Source: Bosea vestrisii
GTDB lineage: Bacteria; Pseudomonadota; Alphaproteobacteria; Rhizobiales; Beijerinckiaceae
Direction: 5' to 3'
Length of the DNA: 64,000 bases
NCBI RefSeq assembly: GCF_030144325.1
Contig: NZ_CP126307.1
Location: 3,038,001-3,102,000, forward strand
The position numbers were made by a program, and so were the translations under genes. Below are positions 8,281 through 17,262 of this stretch, piece after piece (within the stretch, counting starts at the first letter, position 1; every line of letters starts with the position of its first letter). Under the pieces are notes generated by a model. The model saw nothing but the letters and a program-made list of their open reading frames with translations, did no database searches and had not been told where the DNA came from.

Positions 8281-9732
8281 TCAAGCGCGCGCACCGATCG
8301 GCTGGGCGTCGCCGATCCCGGTCCAGGTCAGGCGCAAATGCAGCAATAGCCGCGCCAGTGAAACCAGGCCGATTGCGGCGAGCATGGCCGGAGACAAGCT
8401 GCCGAACCCCCAGATCACAGCGGCCACCGCGGCCAGCGCGATCGCATTGGCGGTCATCTGGTCGTGTGGGCGTGATGAGAACGTCCCCATTTCCTGCAAC
8501 GGCCCGACCAACGCGCTGCAGCCGTAGAACAGCGCCATGATCGCCATCACTTCGCCGATGCCGCCCCATTTGGTGCCACCGAGGATGATCTCGTCCGCGA
8601 TGATCGCCACGAGCGCAATGGCAAGAAACAGCGTCGCCACGAGCGCCACCATGCCCAGCGTTAGTAGGCGCGCCCGCCTCTGGCGGCCGGGGGCTTCCTG
8701 CTTGCGCAGGTCGCTCATCACCATCGGGATCGTCACGGCACCGAACATCTGCGCCGGCATGTCGAGCAAGCGCGTCGCCAGCGCCACATGCGCCGCCAAT
8801 ACCGGATTGCCTGCCAGCGGCAGAGCCAGCAGCGGCGCTGCCGAGAAGCCGAACGAAAGCAGTGCCGACGGCAACAGATAGGTCGGCGAGTTCTTCCATT
8901 CCCGGCCGGAAGCCTGCAGTTCGGCGCGCGTCCAGCGCGACGGATGCATCAGCGGCAGCAACGAATGGCGCCGGCGCCAGGCGAGGTAGCCGGCAGCCAC
9001 GGCATGACCGAAGGCGTCTGCGGCGAACAGGGCCAGGGCAGTAGGCCCCAGTGGCCAGATAAGCAGGATCATCATCCCGGGCTGGACCAGCGCCTGGACG
9101 ATGTTGCTGTTGCCGATCGTGGCAAAGTCACCCTCGGCGGTCGCCTCGGCCAGGATCAGTCGAATCGCCGCACGGCTCGCCAGCGAGATCAGGAAGAGCG
9201 CGCCGAAGCCACGCAGCACCCAACCTTCCGCCGCCGCGAACAGGATCACGGCTGCCATCACACTCAGGAAGATCGTGCCAGCGGCCAGCGCGAGCCGAAA
9301 GGCACGGCCGAGATGTTGGCGGCCGCTATTCTGGAAAAACACCGCCTCGAAACGCAGCAATGCGGCGATTGAAACGAAGTTCGCCAGCGCTGCGAAGACC
9401 GCGAAATCGGCGAAGACCTTGGGCGGGCAGAGGGCAGCCGCCAGTAGCAGACCCCAGACCGACAGGAAACGCGCCTGCACGAAGCGCAGAGCCAGCATCG
9501 CCCCGTCGCGGAAGCCGGCGCGCTTGGTCAGCGACGCGACCGCAGCCTTGGGTCCGGCCGCGCCAGGTGTCGCCAGGCCGATCAGGTCCCTGGTCAGGCT
9601 GACTCGGGTCAGGGCGAGCTGTGCCGCCATGTCAGCGTCCTCAGCTGTGGACTCGGGCAGGTCATGCGCGCGAGCCAACAGGTCGCGGCGCTCGCCTGTC
9701 GGGGCTTGCGCGCGATCAACCAAGTCGATCAC
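8281..9732 (-). CDS. Polysaccharide flippase-like membrane protein (Wzx/MATE-type)
   Basis: A 483-residue integral membrane protein with about 12 hydrophobic segments after a charged N-terminal region of roughly 60 residues. The layout fits the polysaccharide biosynthesis export superfamily that flips lipid-linked sugars. The start is GTG 9732; ATG 9630 would remove 34 residues without touching a membrane segment. A TTAACCAT motif lies at 9768-9775 upstream. The exact substrate is unknown and no glycosyltransferase genes adjoin it. Confidence 0.7.
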   Translation of the reverse strand: MIDLVDRAQAPTGERRDLLARAHDLPESTAEDADMAAQLALTRVSLTRDLIGLATPGAAGPKAAVASLTKRAGFRDGAMLALRFVQARFLSVWGLLLAAALCPPKVFADFAVFAALANFVSIAALLRFEAVFFQNSGRQHLGRAFRLALAAGTIFLSVMAAVILFAAAEGWVLRGFGALFLISLASRAAIRLILAEATAEGDFATIGNSNIVQALVQPGMMILLIWPLGPTALALFAADAFGHAVAAGYLAWRRRHSLLPLMHPSRWTRAELQASGREWKNSPTYLLPSALLSFGFSAAPLLALPLAGNPVLAAHVALATRLLDMPAQMFGAVTIPMVMSDLRKQEAPGRQRRARLLTLGMVALVATLFLAIALVAIIADEIILGGTKWGGIGEVMAIMALFYGCSALVGPLQEMGTFSSRPHDQMTANAIALAAVAAVIWGFGSLSPAMLAAIGLVSLARLLLHLRLTWTGIGDAQPIGARA

Positions 9733-9767
9733 GTCGCATCGCTCCGCAGACGAGAGGCTGCGCCTCT

Positions 9768-9786
9768 ATGGTTAACGCTTGGTAAA
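9768..9786 (-). promoter_or_regulatory. Candidate CtrA-type site upstream of the flippase gene
   Basis: Read on the minus strand, the sequence contains TTAACCAT (9768-9775) preceded by TTTA seven bases away, one mismatch from TTAA-N7-TTAA. It lies about 36 bases before the GTG start. TTAACCAT is a known CtrA half-site form in Caulobacter; function here is inferred. Confidence 0.35.
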
Positions 9787-9907
9787 TCCTCGAATTTCCT
9801 CGATGGCGTCGGGCAGCCATCCCTTTGCGCGGCTTATGGCGGAAAAGTGGCGATTGATGTCATTTGTCAGCGATCGGGCTGCGACCCTTCGCCTGCACCA
9901 ACGAAGA

Positions 9908-9929
9908 AGGCCTCCGCCGGCGGAGGCCT
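9908..9929 (-). terminator. Probable rho-independent terminator of hmuQ-hutX
   Basis: A perfect 22-base palindrome with arms AGGCCTCCGCC and GGCGGAGGCCT starts about 30 bases past the hutX stop. On the minus strand it is followed by TTCTTCGTT, a weak T-rich tail. Position and symmetry fit a terminator for the minus-strand haem genes. Confidence 0.6.
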
Positions 9930-9957
9930 CGGAGTTTACCGATCTGGTCTGCAACGA

Positions 9958-10491
9958 TCAAACAAAGCTGCGCTTCAGCACCTCGAAGCGTTCGAGCTGA
10001 TCGGGCAGCAACTCGCGCGCCTCGTCGCGGCGGACGAAGACCTTGAACATCGCCTCGCCGGCGCCGTTGAAGAACTGCACCGAACAGGAACGGCGGCCAT
10101 GGAAGGCGCGGTCGACCAGATAGATCGCCGTGCAGTTGCCAGCCTTAATGTGTCCACCGATCGGGCTGTCGCCATGGATGTTGTAATAGCCATGGCCGAA
10201 GGAGCCGACCGGTAGCGAGCCCTCGCATTCGAGCACGATGTCAGGCGTGTGCACGATGAAGAGCACCGTGCCCCAGGTCGAGAGCTCCTGCCAGAGCGCT
10301 TCGAAGCGCTCGGCCGCGATATGGCGGCGCTGCTCTTCTGGCGTGGTCTCAAGCACCGCGAGCGTCGAAACGCCGTGCTCGCGCGCGACGGCCTCGATCA
10401 CCCCATCCGGCTTGGCGGCGAGTGCCGCCCGGACCTTCTCCATGGCGTCGGCGGGAGCGGCCGGCGCCATCGTCTCAGCGAGCGACATCAT
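9958..10491 (-). CDS. hutX: HutX/ChuX-family intracellular haem carrier
   Basis: A 177-residue protein of the HutX/ChuX/HuvX family, cytoplasmic proteins that bind haem after import and hand it to a degrading enzyme. The family-like stretch GSFGHGYYNIHGDSPIGGHI is clear. Two adjacent ATG codons (10491, 10488) follow GAGG, so the start is uncertain by one residue. It lies 10 bases after hmuQ on the same strand, consistent with one operon for haem handling and breakdown. Confidence 0.85.
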   Translation of the reverse strand: MMSLAETMAPAAPADAMEKVRAALAAKPDGVIEAVAREHGVSTLAVLETTPEEQRRHIAAERFEALWQELSTWGTVLFIVHTPDIVLECEGSLPVGSFGHGYYNIHGDSPIGGHIKAGNCTAIYLVDRAFHGRRSCSVQFFNGAGEAMFKVFVRRDEARELLPDQLERFEVLKRSFV

Positions 10492-10501
10492 CCTCAGCCC
10501 C

Positions 10502-10849
10502 TCACTCGGCCGCTTGGCGCGGCAGGCGCGGGTTGTGCTCGGTCAGGATCGTCTCGAAGCCCTCGAACTCCGGATGACCGAGATAGAGCGGCGTCGGTCG
10601 CGGCTGGCCGGCGCTGCGATGCGATTCGCGGAACTGCTCCGACTTGGTCCAGGCGGTGAAATCATCCTTCGAGGCCCAGGTGGTGTGCGAGGAATAGAGG
10701 GTGTGATCCTCCTTCTCCGGTCCCTTGAGCAGATGGAAGGCGATGAAGCCCGGCATCTCGTCGAGGCGCGTCTTGCGCGAGGACCAGACCGTCTCGAAAG
10801 CCTCCTCCTCCCCCTTGACGACCTTGAAGCGGTTCATGGCGATGAACAT
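10502..10849 (-). CDS. hmuQ: HmuQ/IsdG-type haem-degrading monooxygenase
   Basis: A 115-residue antibiotic-biosynthesis-monooxygenase fold protein. N6, W67 and H77 fall almost exactly where IsdG has its catalytic Asn-Trp-His triad, supporting haem ring opening to release iron. Start ATG 10849 has GAGGA eight bases upstream on the minus strand; the longer frame to 10942 lacks this. It is divergent from hmuTUV, and the shared upstream region holds an Irr-like box. Confidence 0.85.
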   Translation of the reverse strand: MFIAMNRFKVVKGEEEAFETVWSSRKTRLDEMPGFIAFHLLKGPEKEDHTLYSSHTTWASKDDFTAWTKSEQFRESHRSAGQPRPTPLYLGHPEFEGFETILTEHNPRLPRQAAE

Positions 10850-10960
10850 CGGAAAATCCTCGGCGGTTCCGGAACAGGTGATCACGCGCGGCTCGCGCCG
10901 CTCTTGACCCTCCTTAGTAAAGCCGAATATCACCGTCAACAACGGCTCGATAGTCGCTGT

Positions 10961-10977
10961 TTCGAACGATTATAAAC
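10961..10977. promoter_or_regulatory. Candidate Irr box (iron control element)
   Basis: TTTCGAACGATTATAAA is a 7-3-7 imperfect inverted repeat close to the rhizobial Irr motif (TTTAGAA-N3-TTCTAAA), with one mismatch per arm. It lies between the divergent hmuQ-hutX and hmuTUV genes, where haem-uptake genes are known to be controlled by Irr. No binding evidence is available here. Confidence 0.5.
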
Positions 10978-11056
10978 TGAGCCAATACTTTGGAATGACT
11001 GTAGAGTGGGAAGCTGCCGCTGGAAGGCCGCTTACTGCGCTGCGGCGAGCCTCGAG

Positions 11057-12034
11057 ATGCTCATGCACGACCTGTCATCCTCCGTACCAAACCCACTCGC
11101 CGGCCTGAAGGCGAAACGCCTCGGCCGCGAGCTCGCCGCAGCGATCGGCCTCAGCGCGCTGGCCGCCCTCGGCTTCGCGGGCGATCTTCGCTCCGGCAGT
11201 TTCATCGCCACCGCCCAGGCCCAAACCACGGGCCGTATCGTCGCAGCCGGCGGCATCGTCACCGAGGTGCTCTACGCGCTCGGCCTGCAGGACAAGATCG
11301 TCGGCGTCGACACCACCAGCCAGTGGCCGCCGGAGGCGCAGAAGGAGAAGAAGAGCGTCGGCTATGTCCGGGCGCTCTCGGCCGAAGGCGTGCTCTCGCT
11401 GAAGCCCTCGCAGATCATTGCGGTCGAGGGCGCCGGCCCGCCCGATGCGCTTGCTCTGCTCAAGGAATCCGGCACGCCGATCACGATGATCCCGGAGGCG
11501 CTGACGCCGGAGGCCGTGGTCGCCAAGATCGCCGCGATCGGCAAGGCCGCCGGCGCCGCCGAGCCGGCGCAGCAGCTCGCCGCCACGGTCAAGACCCGCT
11601 TCGACGAACTCGACCGGCTGCGCACCGGTCTGCCGAAGCAGAAGCGTGTCCTGTTCGTGCTCTCCCTCCAGAACGGCCGCACCATGGTCGGCGGGCGCAA
11701 CAGCACCGCCGATGCAATCATCGCGCTCGCCGGCGGCATCAACGCCGCGAGCGCGGTCGAAGGCTTCAAGCCGATGACCGACGAGGCAATTATCACCGCG
11801 GCGCCTGACGTCGTGCTGATGATGCGCTTCAGCAGTGCCCACAACGCGACGCCGGACGAGCTCTTCGTCATGCCCGCCTTCTCACAGACGCCGGCTGCGA
11901 AACAGAAATCGCTGATCCGGATGGACGGGCTCTATCTGCTCGGCTTCGGCCCGCGCACGCCCAATGCGGCTCGCGACCTGATGGCCGAGCTTTATCCCGA
12001 GGCCAAGGTCACCCAGCTCTCCGCCGCCAAATGA
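11057..12034 (+). CDS. hmuT: Haem ABC transporter periplasmic binding protein
   Basis: A 325-residue solute-binding protein of the haem/cobalamin (FepB/BtuF-like) class. A long N-terminal leader with a hydrophobic core (IGLSALAALGFAGD) ends near TAQAQT, a likely signal peptidase site. The family segment RIVAAGGIVTEVLYALGL follows. ATG 11057 is preferred over the in-frame GTG at 11006. The gene overlaps hmuU by four bases. Haem rather than siderophore is inferred from hutX and hmuQ next door. Confidence 0.9.
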   Translation: MLMHDLSSSVPNPLAGLKAKRLGRELAAAIGLSALAALGFAGDLRSGSFIATAQAQTTGRIVAAGGIVTEVLYALGLQDKIVGVDTTSQWPPEAQKEKKSVGYVRALSAEGVLSLKPSQIIAVEGAGPPDALALLKESGTPITMIPEALTPEAVVAKIAAIGKAAGAAEPAQQLAATVKTRFDELDRLRTGLPKQKRVLFVLSLQNGRTMVGGRNSTADAIIALAGGINAASAVEGFKPMTDEAIITAAPDVVLMMRFSSAHNATPDELFVMPAFSQTPAAKQKSLIRMDGLYLLGFGPRTPNAARDLMAELYPEAKVTQLSAAK

Positions 12035-13146
12035 CGCTCGCCGTGAAGCAGACGCCGATCGCAAGCGCCGCCGCGCTGGCTGTCCTCACCGCCGGTCACC
12101 GACGCAAGAGCATCATCGCCGTCTCGGCGCTGGTTGGGTTCTGTTTGCTGCTGATGCTGCTCTCGCTCGGCGCTGGCGCCTTCGCGATCGCACCCGGCCG
12201 CGTCGCCGACATCCTCTTCGCGAAACTCGGCTTCGGACCCGCCGATCTGCTCGACAGCCGCGAGGCGCTGGTCGTGCTCAACATCCGCATGCCACGCCTC
12301 CTGCTCGGCGCGCTGGTCGGGGCAGCGCTCGCCATTTCCGGCGCGCTGATGCAGGGGCTGTTCCGCAATCCGCTCGCCGACCCCGGTCTCGTCGGCGTCT
12401 CGGCCGGTGCCGGCCTTGCCGCTGCCGCGACGATCGTGCTTGGCGATCGCTTCTTCCTCTCGGCCTTCGCGATGAAGCTGCCTTTCGCCATGCTGCCTTT
12501 CGGCGCCTTCTTCGGCGGCCTCGTCTCGACGCTGGCACTCTATCTCATCGCGACCCGCCAGGGCCGCACGTCGGTCGCAACCATGCTGCTCGCCGGTGTC
12601 GCGCTCGGTGCTCTGGCAGGCTCGCTCACCGGCCTGCTCGCTTTCATCTCCGACGACCGCCAATTGCGCGACCTGACCTTCTGGTCGCTCGGCAGTCTCG
12701 GCGGCGCGAGCTGGACCAAGCTCTCGGTGGTCGCCCCGATCGTGCTGCCGCTGCTGTTTGCCGTACCCTTGCTGGTGCGCGGCCTCAACGCCCTGATGCT
12801 CGGCGAGGCCGAGGCCTATCATCTCGGTGTGCCCGTCCAGCGCATCAAGGCACTCGCGATCCTGCTGGTTGCCCTCGCGGTCGGCGCCAGCGTCGCCTCG
12901 GCCGGCGTGATCGGCTTCGTCGGCATCGTCGTGCCCCATCTGATCCGGCTCTCGATCGGGCCGGACCACCGCCTGCTGCTGCCGCTCTCGGCGGTCGGCG
13001 GGGCAGCCCTGCTGGTCGGCGCCGACATCGTCGCCCGTCTCGTCGTCGTACCGGCCGAACTGCCGATCGGCATCGTCACCGCCTTCATCGGCGCGCCCTT
13101 CTTCCTCTGGTTGCTGCTGCGCCGCGGCCGGATCGCGGAGCTCTGA
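12031..13146 (+). CDS. hmuU: Haem ABC transporter permease (FecCD family)
   Basis: A 371-residue inner-membrane permease with about nine or ten hydrophobic segments. The FecCD family motif RxPRLLLGALVGAALAxSG appears near residue 90, followed by LMQGLFRNPLADPGLVGVS, and GFVGIVVPHLIR near residue 300 is also conserved. It forms the channel for haem with HmuT and HmuV. Start ATG 12031 overlaps hmuT; hmuV follows after two bases. Confidence 0.93.
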   Translation: MTLAVKQTPIASAAALAVLTAGHRRKSIIAVSALVGFCLLLMLLSLGAGAFAIAPGRVADILFAKLGFGPADLLDSREALVVLNIRMPRLLLGALVGAALAISGALMQGLFRNPLADPGLVGVSAGAGLAAAATIVLGDRFFLSAFAMKLPFAMLPFGAFFGGLVSTLALYLIATRQGRTSVATMLLAGVALGALAGSLTGLLAFISDDRQLRDLTFWSLGSLGGASWTKLSVVAPIVLPLLFAVPLLVRGLNALMLGEAEAYHLGVPVQRIKALAILLVALAVGASVASAGVIGFVGIVVPHLIRLSIGPDHRLLLPLSAVGGAALLVGADIVARLVVVPAELPIGIVTAFIGAPFFLWLLLRRGRIAEL

Positions 13147-13148
13147 CC

Positions 13149-13998
13149 ATGGCCGCGATCCTCGAAGCCGACGACCTGTCCTTCTCGGTACGTAGCAGCG
13201 CCCTGGTGCGCGGCGCCTCGCTCTCGCTGGAGGAGGGGACGACCACGATCGTCGTCGGCCCCAACGGTGCTGGCAAGTCGACCCTGCTCAAGCTGCTCAC
13301 CGGTGAACTTTCGCCATTGCAGGGCACGGTCCGGATGGATGGCGCGGCGCTGCCGCAGATTCCGGCCTGGGAGCTCGCCTGCCGCCGCGCCGTGATGGTG
13401 CAGAACCAGCGCCTGGCCTTCCCCTTCAGCGTCTACGAGGTCGCGCGCCTGGGCCTGGAAGGCGTCGGCCGGGCGCAGCCGCGTGCCCGCAAGGGCGAGA
13501 TCATCGCCCAGGCGCTCGAGACCGCCGGCGTCATCGGCCTCGCGGGCCGGCAATACCAGACCCTCTCCGGCGGCGAGCAGCAGCGCGTCCAGTTCGCCCG
13601 CGCCCTCTGCCAGCTCGAGGCCGGGCGCAGCGTCGCGCAGCGCCAGATCCCTCTTCCTCGACGAGCCGATCGCCAGCCTCGACCTCTGTCACCAGCTCTC
13701 GCTGCTCGACGCAGCCCGCACCATCGCCGCGCAGGGCGCGGCCGTGCTGGTGGTGCTGCACGACCTCAATCTCGCCGTGACCTATGCCGACCGGCTGGTG
13801 GTGATGCATGAGGGCGCGATCGTCGCCCAGGGCGAGCCGGCGACGATCCTCGACGACAATCTGCTGCGCGGCGTCTTCCGCGTCTCGCTCTCGTTCAGCC
13901 GGCTACCTCCGGCCGGACAGCCCTTCCTGCTGCCTCAGCAGCACCTGACCCCGGTGCCGCCGGGAAGCGTCGTGCCCTTGCGCGCCGCAAGCGCCTAG
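13149..13998 (+). pseudogene. hmuV: Haem ABC transporter ATPase HmuV, split by a one-base frameshift
   Basis: The first frame carries Walker A GPNGAGKST (37-45) and the signature LSGGEQQR (from 139), then runs out of homology and stops at 13811. The second half (LFLDEP Walker B, H-loop LHDLNL) lies in the next frame and ends at 13998. Removing one C from CCC at 13649-13651 joins them as QRQILFLDEPIASLDL, a normal HmuV sequence of about 282 residues. A sequencing error or a recent mutation would look the same. Confidence 0.88.
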
Positions 13999-14117
13999 CG
14001 AGAGCGAGGCGCGACAACTTTGCGGTTGTGCACTGCGACAACAGGTCTATAGCGAGCGCTCCGGCGCCTTCCGCCCGACCAGGCGAGCGGGCGCATCGCT
14101 GGATCGTCGAGCGCGCC

Positions 14118-15374
14118 ATGAACCTCCCCACCGACCGGCTTTCCTTCCCGAAGGACCGCCTCCGCATCCTGCTGCTCGAAGGGATCAACGATTCCGCCGT
14201 CGCCGCTTTGCAACAGGCCGGTTACACCAACATGACCCGCCTGCCGAAGGCGCTCGACGAGGCCCAGCTCGTCGAGGCGATCGAGAAGACCCACATCCTC
14301 GGCATCCGCTCGCGGACCCAATTGACCGAGCCGGTCTTTTCCGCCGCAAAACGCCTCTTCGCCGTCGGCTGTTTCTCGGTCGGCACCAACCAGGTCGATC
14401 TCGACGCGGCTCGCCTGCGCGGCATCCCAGTCTTCAACGCGCCCTTCTCCAACACCCGCAGCGTCGCCGAACTGACCATCGGCGAGATCGTCATGCTGCT
14501 GCGCCGGATCACCGACCGCTCTGTCTCGGCCCATGTCGGCGGCTGGGACAAATCGGCCAACGGTTCATTCGAGGTCCGCGGCAAGGTCCTCGGCATCGTC
14601 GGCTACGGCAATATCGGCAGCCAGCTCTCGAACATCGCCGAGGCGATGGGCATGCGCGTAATCTACTACGATCACACCGATCGCCTCCGTCACGGCAACA
14701 CCGAGCCGGTGGAGAGCCTCACCGGCCTGCTGGCGAACAGCGACGTCGTCTCGCTGCACGTGCCGGAGACGCCTGCCACATACAACATGATCGGCAAGGC
14801 CGAGATCGCCGCCATGCGCAAGGGCGCCTATCTCATCAACAATTCGCGCGGCACGGTCGTCGATCTCGACGCCCTCGCCGAAGCGCTGAAAAGCGGCCAC
14901 CTTGCCGGCGCCGCGGTCGACGTCTTCCCGAAGGAGCCGGCCTCCAATGTCGAGCGCTTCGTCTCGCCGCTGCAGGGCCTGCCCAACGTCATCCTCACCC
15001 CGCATATCGGCGGCTCGACCGAAGAAGCGCAGGAGCGCATCGGCGCCGAGGTGGCGCGCAAGCTGGTCGATTATTCCGATGTCGGCTCGACCGTCGGCGC
15101 GGTCAATTTCCCGCAGGTGCAATTGCCGGCGCGCCCGACCGGCACCCGTTTCATCCAGGTCCAGCGCAATGCGCCCGGCATGCTGCGCCGCCTCAACGAC
15201 GTCTTCGCCAGCCGCAACATCAACATCGCCGCCCAGAACTTCCAGACCGATGGCGAGATCGGCTATGTCGTGATGGAGGCCGATCCGGTCGGCGAGGTCG
15301 CGCGCGAGATTATCGAAGAGATCCGCGCCCTCGACGGCACGATCCGCGCGCGGTTGCTCTACGAACGCGGCTGA
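14118..15374 (+). CDS. serA: D-3-phosphoglycerate dehydrogenase
   Basis: A 418-residue NAD-dependent enzyme that starts serine synthesis by oxidising 3-phosphoglycerate. The dinucleotide motif GIVGYGNIG, the catalytic-loop NNSRGTVVD, and LTPHIGGSTEEAQ with the active-site histidine are visible. The C-terminal 90 residues look like an ACT domain, giving the E. coli SerA layout with expected serine feedback. ATG 14118 is chosen because homologues begin close to this point; the frame is open from 14028. Confidence 0.92.
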   Translation: MNLPTDRLSFPKDRLRILLLEGINDSAVAALQQAGYTNMTRLPKALDEAQLVEAIEKTHILGIRSRTQLTEPVFSAAKRLFAVGCFSVGTNQVDLDAARLRGIPVFNAPFSNTRSVAELTIGEIVMLLRRITDRSVSAHVGGWDKSANGSFEVRGKVLGIVGYGNIGSQLSNIAEAMGMRVIYYDHTDRLRHGNTEPVESLTGLLANSDVVSLHVPETPATYNMIGKAEIAAMRKGAYLINNSRGTVVDLDALAEALKSGHLAGAAVDVFPKEPASNVERFVSPLQGLPNVILTPHIGGSTEEAQERIGAEVARKLVDYSDVGSTVGAVNFPQVQLPARPTGTRFIQVQRNAPGMLRRLNDVFASRNINIAAQNFQTDGEIGYVVMEADPVGEVAREIIEEIRALDGTIRARLLYERG

Positions 15375-15403
15375 GTTCGGCTTCGCATCGCGAGTTCCAG
15401 CAC

Positions 15404-15499
15404 GTCATGCTCGCCCTTGTGGCGAGCATCCACATCTGGAACACCGCCCTCGACCAGTGACGTGAAGACATGGATGGTAGGCACAAGCCCGACCATGAC
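15404..15499. repeat. Bipartite GTCAT...ATGAC intergenic hairpin repeat, copy 1 (divergent)
   Basis: The element begins GTCATGCTCGCC, pairs with GGCGAGCAT to form one hairpin, and ends with an imperfect second hairpin closing in CCATGAC. The same outer borders and hairpin layout occur at 21218, 35968 and 63368. It lies between serA and the glutathione transferase gene. Confidence 0.6.
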
Positions 15500-15552
15500 G
15501 GCAGATGCTGGCCTGCATCAAGGCCTGTGCAATTTCGCATTTTTGTGAAGCC

Positions 15553-15571
15553 GCATCACACATCGTGATGC
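15553..15571. promoter_or_regulatory. Inverted repeat upstream of the glutathione transferase gene
   Basis: GCATCAC and GTGATGC are perfect 7-base arms separated by five bases, ending 47 bases before ATG 15619. The position suits an operator for a dimeric repressor. The regulator is unknown, and no regulator gene adjoins. Confidence 0.35.
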
Positions 15572-15618
15572 ACCATCGCACAAGCTATCTCATCGGCATC
15601 AGACTACGGAGCCTGCCG

Positions 15619-16251
15619 ATGACCCCGATCGACCTCTACACCTACCAGACCCCGAACGGCCATAAGGCCTCGATCATGCTCGAGGAGGTCGGCCTGCCCT
15701 ATGCCGTCAACGTCATCGACATCGAGGCGGGCGACCAGCACCGGCCGAGCTTCCTGGCGCTCAACCCGAACAACAAGATCCCGGTCATCGTCGACCATGA
15801 GCACGACCGGACGATCTTCGAATCCGGCGCGATCCTGTTCTATCTGGCCGAGCGCTCGGGCGTGCTGCAGCCGAGCGGCCCGCAGGCCTTCGGCAAGACG
15901 CTGCAGTGGAGCTTCTTCCAGGCGGCGCATGTCGGGCCGATGATCGGCCAGCTCTGGCATTTCAAGGTCTTCGCCAAGGAGACGCTGCCCTACGCGATCG
16001 AGCGCTATGAGCGCGAGACCACCCGTATCCTGCGCGTCCTCGACGGCGAATTGGCGCTGCGGCCCTATCTGGTCGAGGCCAGCTACGGCATCGCCGACAT
16101 CATGGTTTGGCCCTGGATCGACGCCCTGCCCAAGCTCGGCGTGAGCCTCGCAGAGACTCCCCATCTGAAGTGCTGGCACGAGACGATCGCGGCCCGCCCC
16201 GCTGTGCAACGCGGCCTTGCCGTGCCGGCAATCAAACACGCCGACGCCTGA
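15619..16251 (+). CDS. Glutathione S-transferase family protein
   Basis: A 210-residue cytoplasmic protein with an N-terminal thioredoxin-like glutathione domain (MTPIDLYTYQTPNGHKASIMLEE; NNKIPVIVD with the cis-proline; ESGAILFYLAE) and an all-helical C-terminal domain. TPNGHK resembles Ure2/YfcG-type (nu-class) transferases, some of which act as disulfide reductases. ATG 15619 matches homologue starts; the frame is open from 15505. It appears to be a single-gene unit. Confidence 0.88.
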   Translation: MTPIDLYTYQTPNGHKASIMLEEVGLPYAVNVIDIEAGDQHRPSFLALNPNNKIPVIVDHEHDRTIFESGAILFYLAERSGVLQPSGPQAFGKTLQWSFFQAAHVGPMIGQLWHFKVFAKETLPYAIERYERETTRILRVLDGELALRPYLVEASYGIADIMVWPWIDALPKLGVSLAETPHLKCWHETIAARPAVQRGLAVPAIKHADA

Positions 16252-16280
16252 CTGCACCCGGCCCGACTGGACGTCTCGTC

Positions 16281-17204
16281 ATGGAAACTCTCTTCATCCC
16301 CCTATCCCTCGCCGCCGGTGGCTTGCTGGCAGTGCAGGCCGGCGCCAATGCGCAATTGTCGAAGGCGACCGGCAGCCCCTTCGCCGCAACGACGATCCAA
16401 GTGGTCCTCGCCGCCCTCCTCCTGCTGATCGTTGCGATCGCGACCGGCACGGTCGCCGCTTTCGGCGGACTGCGAGCCGTGCCCTGGTGGCATGCGATCG
16501 GCGGCGTCGCGACGGCGCTCTATGTCGCCTCGACCATCCTGGTCTTCCCGCGGCTCGGCGCCGTCGTCGCGGTCGGCCTGTTCATCGCCGGCCAGATGCT
16601 GGCCTCGCTCGGGCTCGACAGTTTTGGCCTGCTCGGCGTTCCCCAGCAAACGCCCAGGCCCGCGACCTTGATCGGAACGTTGGCCGTGCTCGTCGGTGTG
16701 ACCGCGATCGTCTTCGGCCAGAAGGGCGCAATCAGGGAGCTCTCCGGTTCCAAGCTCGGCTGGATGCTGCTGGCCCTCGTCGCCGGCGCGGTGCTGCCCA
16801 TCCAGGGCGCGATCAACGGCCTGCTGCGGCATGATCTCGGCGCGCCCTTCGTGGTCGGCACGATCAGCTTCGTGGTCGCGACCCTGTCGATGATCACGGT
16901 GCTGCTGGTGACGCTGCTGCTGATGAACGGCGCCAAGCCACAGCTCGGAGGCCTTAGGACAATGCCCTGGTGGGGCTGGATCGGCGCGGTCTGCGGCGCG
17001 ACCTATGTCACCACGGTCTTCACCGCGATCCCCGCCATCGGCACCGCCGCCACCGTCGGCCTGACCGTCGCCGGCCAGCAGATCGTCTCGCTCTTCGTCG
17101 ATCGCCATGGCTGGTTCCGCCTGCCCCAGCGCGAGATCTCGGCCCTGCGCTTTGCCGGCGTCGTCGTCCTGCTGCTCGGTGTCGCTGCGATCAAGGTCTT
17201 CTGA
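16281..17204 (+). CDS. DMT-family transporter, fused DUF606/YdcZ repeat
   Basis: A 307-residue membrane protein made of two similar halves. GGLRAVPWWHAIGGV in the first half matches GGLRTMPWWGWIGAV in the second, each followed by a glycine-rich membrane segment and (F/V)xxxGQ. Single YdcZ proteins are about 140-150 residues, so this is a fused duplication with about ten membrane segments. It starts 29 bases after the transferase gene and may share its transcript. The substrate is unknown. Confidence 0.82.
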   Translation: METLFIPLSLAAGGLLAVQAGANAQLSKATGSPFAATTIQVVLAALLLLIVAIATGTVAAFGGLRAVPWWHAIGGVATALYVASTILVFPRLGAVVAVGLFIAGQMLASLGLDSFGLLGVPQQTPRPATLIGTLAVLVGVTAIVFGQKGAIRELSGSKLGWMLLALVAGAVLPIQGAINGLLRHDLGAPFVVGTISFVVATLSMITVLLVTLLLMNGAKPQLGGLRTMPWWGWIGAVCGATYVTTVFTAIPAIGTAATVGLTVAGQQIVSLFVDRHGWFRLPQREISALRFAGVVVLLLGVAAIKVF

Positions 17205-17262
17205 CCTCTAATCCTCCTGACGATGCCGATCCGGCGCCGTCCCCCAACCAAGGAGACATCCC

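Noticed and set aside
13614..13660. Programmed frameshift in hmuV
   Set aside because: CCC in ATCCCTC is not a known slippery site, no stimulatory structure stands out, and one-base deletion gives a perfect join; error or mutation is simpler.
17205..17262. Guanidine riboswitch before the SMR gene
   Set aside because: The 58-base leader has no paired hairpins with ACGR loops and is too short for the larger guanidine classes.
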